The position numbers and the translations under genes were made by a program. The notes beneath the pieces are model-generated. The model saw nothing but the letters and a program-made list of their open reading frames with translations, was not told the DNA's origin and searched no databases. 12,809 nucleotides of DNA from Nitrospira sp. (GTDB lineage Bacteria > Nitrospirota > Nitrospiria > Nitrospirales > Nitrospiraceae): positions 8,365-21,173 of the forward strand of contig JABMDH010000003.1 in the NCBI GenBank assembly GCA_015904075.1, given 5' to 3'. This document shows, one piece after another, positions 7,711 through 12,809 of this stretch (its first letter is position 1; each line of letters begins with the position of its first letter).

Positions 7711-7743
7711 TCCTCGTGTCGACAGGCCGTTGTCACACGGGGA
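7711..7743 (+). promoter_or_regulatory. Strong hairpin between ftsA and ftsZ
   Basis: Bases 7711-7724 pair with 7731-7743: TCCTCGTGT, a single bulged C at 7720, GACA, a six-base loop GGCCGT, then TGTCACACGGGGA. This gives 13 pairs, one of them G-U. The arm also contains the perfect palindrome TGTCGACA (7717-7724). No T-run follows, so an intrinsic terminator is unlikely. It sits four bases before the ftsZ ribosome site and could act on ftsZ translation, mRNA processing or as a protein-binding site; that role is inference. Confidence 0.55.
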
Positions 7744-7747
7744 GAAT

Positions 7748-7756
7748 GAGGAGGTG
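7748..7756 (+). promoter_or_regulatory. Near-perfect Shine-Dalgarno of ftsZ
   Basis: GAGGAGGTG at 7748-7756 matches the 16S rRNA 3' end almost completely and is spaced five bases from ATG 7762. It is the strongest ribosome site in the window, consistent with FtsZ being needed in greater amount than FtsQ or FtsA. Confidence 0.85.
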
Positions 7757-7761
7757 CCCTG

Positions 7762-8958
7762 ATGTTTTCTTTTCAAGAAGATGTGCTTCTGCCGGTCCGT
7801 ATTAAGGTGATTGGAATCGGCGGCGCCGGATGCAATGCCGTCAACACCATGATCTCATCCGGACTGGCGCGGGTCGATTTTATTGCGAGCAATACGGATC
7901 TCCAAGCGTTGGATCGCTCGCTGGCTCCCTACAAAATTCAATTGGGACCGGAACGGACTCGCGGGCTGGGTGCAGGCGCAAAGCCGGAAATCGGCAAGGA
8001 AGCAGCGTTGGAAAGCAAAGATCATATCCGCGAATGCCTCGAAGGCTCGGACATGGTCTTTGTGACGGCGGGGATGGGGGGCGGAACCGGCACCGGTGCT
8101 GCGCCGATTGTTGCCAGTATCGCCCGTGAAATGGGAATTCTCACGGTGGGCGTGGTGACGAAGCCTTTCCAATATGAAGGGCAGCGGCGGCACAAACATG
8201 CGGAAGAGGGCATTCGCGATCTGCGTAGGCATGTTGATACCCTGCTCGTGATTCCGAACCAGCGGCTGCTGGGGATTGTCGATAAATCGACGCCCCTTCT
8301 CGAAGCCTTCAAGGTGGCGGATGATGTGTTGCGGCAGGCTATTCAAGGCATCGCCGATGTCATCACCACGACGGGCCATGTGAATGTCGACTTTGCCGAT
8401 GTCAGGACGGTGATGTCTCATACGGGACGGGCTGTGATGGGTATGGGTGTGTCACGTGGGCCGAATCGGGCGATTGAAGCGGCCCAAAAGGCTATCTGTA
8501 GTCCGCTGCTTGAGGAAGGCACGGTAGAGGGTGCACGCGGGGTTCTATTGAACATTAGCGGTGGTCCCAGCATGTCGCTGCATGAAGTTGAGGAAGCGGC
8601 GTCCATCATTCAGCAGACGGCCGATGCCGAAGCCAACATCATTGTGGGCCAGGTGATCAATCCTGACATGGGTGAGGATCTGATCATCACGGTGATTGCC
8701 ACTGGATTTGAGCGGGAAGCAGAGGCTGTTGCGGCGACCATTGGGGCTGAACGTACAATGGCCCGCACGATGAAATCCTCACAGCCGGTCATGGCTGGGG
8801 TGGGGGTGGCCCCTGCGGCCGATCGAGCCATCAAGGATCTTGACCGTCCGACATTCCTTCGGCGGATGAATGATGCCCGGGAGTCCATAGATCGGGCTGC
8901 TCTCGCGGCAGAAGATGAATGGGATGTGCCGACATTTCTTCGCAAGCAAGCAGACTGA
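7762..8958 (+). CDS. ftsZ: FtsZ, tubulin-like division GTPase
   Basis: Polymerises with GTP into the Z ring and recruits the divisome. 398 residues. GTP-binding core: [15 protein letters not shown] (16-30), SNTDLQAL (43-50), the tubulin signature [11 protein letters not shown] (105-115), [10 protein letters not shown] (131-140) and the synergy (T7) loop [11 protein letters not shown] (208-218). The folded domain ends near 317 (VIATGF). The remaining ~80 residues are a linker and tail. The tail carries two PTFLR motifs, DRPTFLRRM at 361-369 and [11 protein letters not shown] at 388-398. The last is the conserved C-terminal peptide that binds FtsA and other tethers; the upstream copy is unusual (see findings). 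Start is fixed by an excellent ribosome site. No other oddity. Confidence 0.98.
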   Translation: MFSFQEDVLLPVRIKVIGIGGAGCNAVNTMISSGLARVDFIASNTDLQALDRSLAPYKIQLGPERTRGLGAGAKPEIGKEAALESKDHIRECLEGSDMVFVTAGMGGGTGTGAAPIVASIAREMGILTVGVVTKPFQYEGQRRHKHAEEGIRDLRRHVDTLLVIPNQRLLGIVDKSTPLLEAFKVADDVLRQAIQGIADVITTTGHVNVDFADVRTVMSHTGRAVMGMGVSRGPNRAIEAAQKAICSPLLEEGTVEGARGVLLNISGGPSMSLHEVEEAASIIQQTADAEANIIVGQVINPDMGEDLIITVIATGFEREAEAVAATIGAERTMARTMKSSQPVMAGVGVAPAADRAIKDLDRPTFLRRMNDARESIDRAALAAEDEWDVPTFLRKQAD

Positions 8959-8988
8959 TCGGTGAAATGTCATGATTCTTGATTCGCG

Positions 8989-9744
8989 ATGGCTAGGTGC
9001 ATGGTGAATACATCGGTCATTACCGTTCCAGCCTTTGCGCCTCCGCGGAGCGGAGTGCGCCACTTTTTTGGGACCCGTCGACATTCGGCAAGTCTCAATG
9101 TTGAAGTGGGCGCTCCTCTCCCTGTGAAGAGTGCCGAAGGTGCCGCGCGGTTCTCATGGATGCTCTCTGTGAAGCAGGTGCACGGCACCGATGCGCTTGT
9201 GGTGGATCGCGCCCTGACGAAATCCGACCGTTTTCTAGATGGCTGGGATGCGGTGGTAACGAATCAAATGGGGATCATGGTGGCGGTACGAACGGCGGAC
9301 TGTGTTCCTGTGCTGATCCACGATCCCCAGCGGAGAGTGGTCGCCGCAGTGCATGCTGGATGGCGCGGCGCGGTTGCTGGTATTGTGCGGAAGACCATGA
9401 CAGTGATGAAGTCCCGGTTCGGCTCGGCTCCGGAGCATCTGCGGCTCAGTATCGGGCCATCTGCCGGGGTCTGTTGTTATGAGGTGGATGAACCGGTATT
9501 GGAGAATCTGCACCAAGCCTGTCCTGATTCTGAACAAGTGGTGCGAAGCCGTCGGGGCAGCAAGGCGTATCTTGACCTAAAGCTGCTTATCAGGCAGCAA
9601 GCAATGGCCGCTGGAGTGTGCCCAGAATCTATCACGTCAGTCAATGCATGCACGATCTGTCATGAGGATCTGTTTTTCTCCTATCGGCGGGAGGGAAAAG
9701 TGATCGGTACGATGGTCAGTGCTATCGGTCTGGATCCTTTATAA
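8989..9744 (+). CDS. pgeF: PgeF/YfiH (YlmD, LACC1 family) peptidoglycan-editing protein
   Basis: Member of the DUF152 / polyphenol oxidase family. E. coli YfiH (PgeF) clears UDP-MurNAc carrying L-Ser instead of L-Ala, and relatives also act on purine nucleosides. 251 residues from ATG 8989. Metal and catalytic residues are visible: His65 in VKQVHGTDA (61-69), Cys105 in RTADCVPVLIHD (101-112) and His122 in AVHAGWRG (120-127), with the GPSAGVCCYEV (156-166) and CTICHEDLFFSYRREG (221-236) segments. The start is uncertain: ATG 8989 has no clear ribosome site and ATG 9001 is only four codons later. Lies 30 bases after ftsZ, as ylmD lies near ftsZ in Gram-positives. The precise substrate here is inferred from family. 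Confidence 0.9.
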   Translation: MARCMVNTSVITVPAFAPPRSGVRHFFGTRRHSASLNVEVGAPLPVKSAEGAARFSWMLSVKQVHGTDALVVDRALTKSDRFLDGWDAVVTNQMGIMVAVRTADCVPVLIHDPQRRVVAAVHAGWRGAVAGIVRKTMTVMKSRFGSAPEHLRLSIGPSAGVCCYEVDEPVLENLHQACPDSEQVVRSRRGSKAYLDLKLLIRQQAMAAGVCPESITSVNACTICHEDLFFSYRREGKVIGTMVSAIGLDPL

Positions 9745-9749
9745 GGGAA

Positions 9750-9764
9750 GGCAGAATCTCTGCC
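9750..9764 (+). other. Small hairpin just after pgeF
   Basis: GGCAGA (9750-9755), loop ATC, TCTGCC (9759-9764) form a perfect 6-bp stem six bases after the pgeF stop. The following bases AATTGTCT are only weakly T-rich, so it is at best a weak terminator. A competing pairing, GGAAGG (9746-9751) with CCTTCC (9776-9781), is also possible. Confidence 0.3.
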
Positions 9765-9789
9765 AATTGTCTGATCCTTCCGTTAGAAT
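9760..9789 (+). promoter_or_regulatory. Possible sigma70-type promoter before yggS
   Basis: CTGCCA (9760-9765) as a -35-like box (4 of 6 to consensus), an 18-base spacer and TAGAAT (9784-9789) as a -10-like box (5 of 6). It lies in the 98-base gap between pgeF and yggS, the widest gap in the window, where a new transcript for yggS-proC-yggT-divIVA could start. Consensus fit only; no direct support. Confidence 0.3.
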
Positions 9790-9842
9790 AGGAGCGAGAC
9801 GGTTAGATAGCCGACCGCGCTTCTTGAGGCCAGATTTGCACG

Positions 9843-10553
9843 ATGGAGTCATCCGCCAGAGAGACGATTGCCCAGCGGGTTCAATCGGTGCTATCAGCAA
9901 TTCGGTCGGCCGCAGAGAAGGCCGGGAGGCGCCCGGAGAGCATCCGGCTCGTCGCTGCTACGAAAACCGTCACGGTTGATGGTATTCGGGAGGGGATTGC
10001 CGCAGGGTTGTCGATCCTCGGAGAAAATCGAGTGCAGGAAGCGCTTCCAAAGGTTGAGGCGCTCGCACAGGCGCCGGTTCGGTGGCACTTTATCGGACAT
10101 CTGCAACGGCGGAAAGTTCGGTCGCTTGTCGGCATGTTTGAGCTGATTCATTCTGTCGACAGCCTGGAGCTTGCGCAAGAAATCGATCGGCGTGCCGGAG
10201 AAGCCGGGCAGGCTCAAGATATTTTGCTTGAGGTGAATATCGGAGGGGAGACGACGAAGGGCGGTTTTCATCCGGACGGGCTTGTCCAATTGGTGTCGAC
10301 GATGGCGGCACTTTCGCATATTCATATCAAGGGGTTGATGGCGATCCCGCCTCCGACAGCTGAGCCCGAGTCGGCCAGAACGCATTTTGTCCGGCTTAGA
10401 GAATTGGCGGACGCCATCGCCGCACAGAGGATTCCTGGTGTAGTTATGGATGAACTCTCGATGGGGATGTCGAACGATTACGAAATTGCCGTTCAAGAAG
10501 GGGCAACATTGGTCCGTGTCGGCTCCGCTATTTTTGGAGCGCGTCATGCCTAG
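9843..10553 (+). CDS. yggS: YggS/YlmE family PLP-homeostasis protein (PLPBP)
   Basis: Single-domain TIM-barrel pyridoxal-phosphate-binding protein, like the N-terminal domain of alanine racemase but without racemase activity in studied members; it keeps PLP and amino acid pools balanced. 236 residues from ATG 9843. Lys41 in RLVAATKTV (35-43) is the PLP Schiff-base lysine. Others: LGENRVQEA (59-67), WHFIGHLQRRK (81-91), LLEVNIGGETTKGGF (128-142), and the phosphate-binding end LSMGMSNDYEIAV (205-217) and RVGSAIFG (225-232). Ribosome site is weak (GAGG at 9826-9829, 13 bases away). The last eight bases overlap the proC start. The pairing yggS-proC is common across bacteria. Confidence 0.94.
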   Translation: MESSARETIAQRVQSVLSAIRSAAEKAGRRPESIRLVAATKTVTVDGIREGIAAGLSILGENRVQEALPKVEALAQAPVRWHFIGHLQRRKVRSLVGMFELIHSVDSLELAQEIDRRAGEAGQAQDILLEVNIGGETTKGGFHPDGLVQLVSTMAALSHIHIKGLMAIPPPTAEPESARTHFVRLRELADAIAAQRIPGVVMDELSMGMSNDYEIAVQEGATLVRVGSAIFGARHA

Positions 10554-11364
10554 CGCCTCACTCTCGCACAAGATTGTTTTTGTGGGCGGCGGTCAGATGG
10601 CCGAAGCATTGATCGGGGGAATACTGGCCGCCAAGCTCTGTGTGCCCGATCGAATTTGGGCCACCGACCCGGCTGCAGTCCGACTCGATCACCTGAAGAA
10701 GATGTTCGGGATCCAGGTCGGCGGATCAAATCGCGAGGCTGCGGTCTGGGGCGATGTGGTGGTGCTGGCGGTGAAGCCGCAGGTATTTGATGGAGTGCTC
10801 AAGGAGATCGGCGGTGAGCTGGCCAACGCCCTGGTCGTTTCGATCGCTGCCGGGGTGCCGATCAGTCGAATTATGGGGGCCTGTGGAGGACAGACGCGCG
10901 TCATTCGGGCCATGCCCAATATGCCGGCGATGGTGCATGAAGGAATGACGGCATTGGCCATCGGTTCCTGCGCGCACGAACAGGATGTGGTTACGGCACG
11001 GTGCATCTTTGAATCAGTCGGCAAGGTCGTGCCGGTTGAGGAACGATTGATGGATGCCGTGACCGGGCTTAGTGGAAGCGGGCCGGCCTATGTGTTTCTT
11101 GCCATCGAAGCCTTGACTGATGGCGGAGTGAAAATGGGTGTGCCGAGAGACATCGCCGCGGTACTCGCCGCACAGACCGTGCTGGGCGCTGCGCAAATGG
11201 TACTGAAAACCGGCCAGCATCCCGCGCGACTCAAGGATCAGGTCGCTTCTCCGGGAGGGACGACAATCGCAGGATTGCATCGGCTGGAACAGGGCGGGTT
11301 GCGGGCGACGTTGATCGATGCGGTCGAAGCGGCGACGAAACGATCACAGGAGCTTGGGCGCTAA
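10546..11364 (+). CDS. proC: ProC, pyrroline-5-carboxylate reductase
   Basis: Last step of proline synthesis: NAD(P)H-dependent reduction of pyrroline-5-carboxylate. 272 residues from ATG 10546, with GGAG at 10536-10539. Upstream in-frame ATGs at 10450 and elsewhere fall inside yggS and are rejected. N-terminal Rossmann fold with IVFVGGGQMAEALIGG (10-25), VLAVKPQ (73-79), then RAMPNMPA (121-128) and the C-terminal signature region TGLSGSGPAYVFLAIEAL (173-190) plus KDQVASPGGTTIAGL (230-244), which form the substrate-binding dimer domain. Normal length. Overlaps yggS by eight bases and yggT by one (TAATG), so it is translated within the same operon. A metabolic gene embedded in a division-associated string. 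Confidence 0.96.
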   Translation: MPSASLSHKIVFVGGGQMAEALIGGILAAKLCVPDRIWATDPAAVRLDHLKKMFGIQVGGSNREAAVWGDVVVLAVKPQVFDGVLKEIGGELANALVVSIAAGVPISRIMGACGGQTRVIRAMPNMPAMVHEGMTALAIGSCAHEQDVVTARCIFESVGKVVPVEERLMDAVTGLSGSGPAYVFLAIEALTDGGVKMGVPRDIAAVLAAQTVLGAAQMVLKTGQHPARLKDQVASPGGTTIAGLHRLEQGGLRATLIDAVEAATKRSQELGR

Positions 11365-11660
11365 TGTTTGTGGTGGGAAATGTGCTTCTGGGGATTGCTA
11401 CGGTACTCGATTACGCCTTATGGTTTTATATGTGGGTTATCATTGCGCGAGCGCTGATCTCGTGGGTGAATCCTGATCCGTGGAACCCAATTGTCCAGTT
11501 CCTCGATCGGGCGACGGAGCCGGTATTGTCACCGATCCGGCGCCGGCTGGGTTGGCGGATGGGCCTGGATTTGTCGCCGCTCATCGCGATTGTCGCTATC
11601 ACGTTTGTGCAGATCGCAGTAGTGCAGTCGTTGAAGGATTTTGCGCTGCGAATGAATTGA
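11364..11660 (+). CDS. yggT: YggT/YlmG family membrane protein
   Basis: 98-residue integral membrane protein of the YggT family (YlmG in Gram-positives). Two hydrophobic segments, about 5-33 (LLGIATVLDYALWFYMWVII onward) and about 68-90 (DLSPLIAIVAITFVQIAVV), flank the conserved loop ARALISWVNPDPWNPIVQFLDRATEPVLSPIRR (28-60), which is the family signature with its WVNPDP, TEPVL and PIRR elements. Function is not well settled; relatives are linked to osmotic tolerance, envelope organisation and, in plastids, nucleoid and thylakoid arrangement. The start overlaps the proC stop by one base (TAATG), indicating coupling. No oddities. Confidence 0.93.
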   Translation: MFVVGNVLLGIATVLDYALWFYMWVIIARALISWVNPDPWNPIVQFLDRATEPVLSPIRRRLGWRMGLDLSPLIAIVAITFVQIAVVQSLKDFALRMN

Positions 11661-11684
11661 TTCAACGGATAGGGGGGAGATGCC

Positions 11685-12197
11685 ATGAAAATCATGCCAC
11701 TCGACATTCAGCAGATGGTTTTTCGCGTCAAGCTTCGCGGGTACGATCAGGAAGAGGTCAATCGATTTTTGGAGGAAGTGGCGCAAACCGTGGAGTCATT
11801 GAATCGCGACAACGCGGGGTTGCGTGAGCGTATCGCTTCGTTGGAGCATCAAGTGGCGGACCTGAAGCGGACGGAAGTGACGTTGTCCAACACATTGATT
11901 TCAGCGCAGTCGCTGGCGGAAGACGTGAAGCGAAGCGCCCAGCGTGACGCCGAGTTGATTGTCAAGGAAGCGGAATTGAAGGCCGGTGAGTTGTTTCGGC
12001 AGGCACGGGTTGAGTTGGGCGATACGCAGCGGGATCTCTCAATGCTGCACAAACAACGGCTGCTGATGGTCGAACGGATGCGGGCGACGCTTCATACCTT
12101 CGAGCGGATGTTGGATGTCGAAACAAGCGAAGCCTACCAGGATAGCGGAATGGTGTCTGAAGATAAGATGCAGGGGGAGTCAAGTCCCGCCCGCTGA
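11685..12197 (+). CDS. divIVA: DivIVA-domain coiled-coil protein
   Basis: 170-residue protein of the DivIVA/GpsB type, which binds curved or septal membrane and recruits partners. The N-terminal domain, MKIMPLDIQQMVFRVKLRGYDQEEVNRFLEEV (1-32), aligns without gaps to Bacillus DivIVA: Phe13, Arg18, Gly19, Tyr20 and Asp21 are kept, while the membrane-inserting Phe17 is Leu here, still hydrophobic. Residues about 30-70 and 75-145 are heptad-rich coiled coil (ESLNRDNAGLRERIASLEHQV; LAEDVKRSAQRDAELIVKEAELKAGELF). The last ~25 residues are polar and probably disordered. Excellent ribosome site AGGGGGGAG at 11671-11679. The MurC-FtsZ-YlmDE-YlmG-DivIVA order parallels Gram-positive bacteria; polar-growth or septum function in this Gram-negative is inferred. 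Confidence 0.92.
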   Translation: MKIMPLDIQQMVFRVKLRGYDQEEVNRFLEEVAQTVESLNRDNAGLRERIASLEHQVADLKRTEVTLSNTLISAQSLAEDVKRSAQRDAELIVKEAELKAGELFRQARVELGDTQRDLSMLHKQRLLMVERMRATLHTFERMLDVETSEAYQDSGMVSEDKMQGESSPAR

Positions 12198-12256
12198 ACA
12201 ATAGCGGCGTTCGTTTCTTGTATGAGGGGCCTTACCCGGTCGAGCGTATCGCGATT

Positions 12257-12809
12257 ATGCTGGTTCCTCCCTCACTCCGCTCGGCACTGGATCACGCTGT
12301 TGTCGGTGGAATTTTCCCCGGGGCCGTGCTTGCCATTCGGCAGGGCGGAGAGCGAGTTTGTGTCATACCAGCCGGGCGTCTCTCAATTGATCCTCCAGAC
12401 AGTGTAGTCACGGCGTCGACGATCTACGACTTAGCATCTCTTACCAAGCCGTTGGCGACGGTGACGGCTATGGCCTTATTGGTTCAACATGGTCAATGCC
12501 GGCTTGATGATCGTGCCGATTCAGTGCTGCACGAATTGCAGGGGGCTGCTGCCGGAGCTGCGACGCTTCGGCAGTTGTTGACCCATAGTTCCGGCCTGCC
12601 GGGTTGGCGTGGGTTCTATGAACGGTTGAGCCCGAATGCGTCTCTGCCGACTTCCCCGGAGGCCAGGGCAGAAGTTAGCCTACAGGTTCTACACATGATT
12701 GCAAAAGAGGGGCTCATCTATGGAAGGGGTGAGAGGAGTCTCTATAGTGATCTCGGGTTCATGCTGCTGGGTCTGATAGTTGAACGGCTTAGCGGCACCC
12801 CATTAGACC
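12257..12809 (+). CDS. Serine beta-lactamase-like hydrolase (class C fold, 3' partial)
   Basis: Runs off the window; 184 codons visible from ATG 12257. It belongs to the beta-lactamase / PBP-related serine hydrolase family (PF00144 type): GGIFPGAVLAI near 17-27, the catalytic SxxK motif as Ser61-Leu-Thr-Lys64 in YDLASLTKP, LRQLLTHSSGLPGW at 104-117 and YSDLGFMLLG at 163-172, where Tyr163 is the second catalytic residue (YxN motif present as Y-S-D). Members include esterases, D-aminopeptidases and peptidoglycan carboxypeptidases, so substrate is unknown. No clear signal peptide in the visible start. The same frame stays open upstream, so TTG 12218 (LYEGPYPVERIAI...) is an alternative start; no strong ribosome site decides. 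It begins 59 bases after divIVA in the same direction. Confidence 0.85.
   Translation, partial: MLVPPSLRSALDHAVVGGIFPGAVLAIRQGGERVCVIPAGRLSIDPPDSVVTASTIYDLASLTKPLATVTAMALLVQHGQCRLDDRADSVLHELQGAAAGAATLRQLLTHSSGLPGWRGFYERLSPNASLPTSPEARAEVSLQVLHMIAKEGLIYGRGERSLYSDLGFMLLGLIVERLSGTPLD

Noticed and set aside
7855..8421. 188-codon open frame on the minus strand opposite ftsZ
   Set aside because: Rich in His, Arg and Pro without any recognisable domain; it mirrors the codon pattern of ftsZ.
9894..10571. 225-codon open frame on the minus strand opposite yggS and the proC start
   Set aside because: No domain, no ribosome site, fully inside well-identified genes; an antisense shadow.
12191..12217. Terminator after divIVA: CCGCT, seven-base loop, AGCGG, then a mildly T-rich stretch
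   Set aside because: Only five pairs and the T residues are broken by C and G; too weak to call, and the next gene is close and in the same direction.
12222..12407. 61-codon open frame at the start of the last gene
   Set aside because: The beta-lactamase-family motifs (SLTK, HSSGLP, YSDLG) lie in another frame that stays open to the window end.
1..12809. Mobile element, phage, CRISPR array or defence system
   Set aside because: No transposase, integrase, terminal inverted repeats, spaced direct repeats or foreign-looking composition; every stretch is accounted for by wall, division or housekeeping genes.

Overview
The window is a single-direction (+ strand) stretch of a division and cell wall (dcw) cluster, followed by a downstream block of division-associated housekeeping genes. 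Gene order and protein wording (FtsZ ending in two PTFLR motifs, then a pgeF / yggS / proC / yggT / divIVA run) suggest a Gram-negative, moderately high-GC bacterium. My best guess from recall of similar proteins is Nitrospira or another Nitrospirota; I could not run a search. Base composition and style look uniform, and I see no insertion sequence, tRNA, rRNA, phage gene or CRISPR.

Layout: 1-963 mraY (5' part outside the window), 968-2377 murD, 2412-3689 ftsW, 3686-4810 murG, 4872-5012 the first ~40 codons of murC, 4994-5596 the C-terminal 60% of ddl, 5593-6465 ftsQ, 6471-7703 ftsA, 7762-8958 ftsZ, 8989-9744 pgeF (yfiH/ylmD), 9843-10553 yggS (ylmE), 10546-11364 proC, 11364-11660 yggT (ylmG), 11685-12197 divIVA, and from about 12257 to the end the start of a serine beta-lactamase-like hydrolase. 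Many genes overlap by 1-8 bases, as in a co-transcribed, translationally coupled operon. No gap exceeds 100 bases.

The encoded steps form one process. MraY and MurG make lipid I and lipid II, MurD adds D-Glu to the stem peptide, and FtsW polymerises lipid II at the septum. FtsQ, FtsA and FtsZ build and anchor the division ring. PgeF edits wrongly made precursors, and DivIVA and YggT are linked to envelope organisation.

Two anomalies stand out. (1) ftsW carries an exact-length 78-bp in-frame tandem duplication (3270-3347 and 3348-3425, 5 mismatches) that repeats one transmembrane helix just after the functional EAHTDF motif. (2) At about 4990 the sequence jumps from the N-terminal Rossmann motif of murC into the middle of ddl in another frame, so most of murC, all of the expected murB and the first third of ddl are absent. 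Both hit essential genes. They are either real rearrangements backed by copies elsewhere or, quite plausibly, assembly errors. A 13-bp hairpin between ftsA and ftsZ and the doubled FtsZ tail motif are further points of interest.
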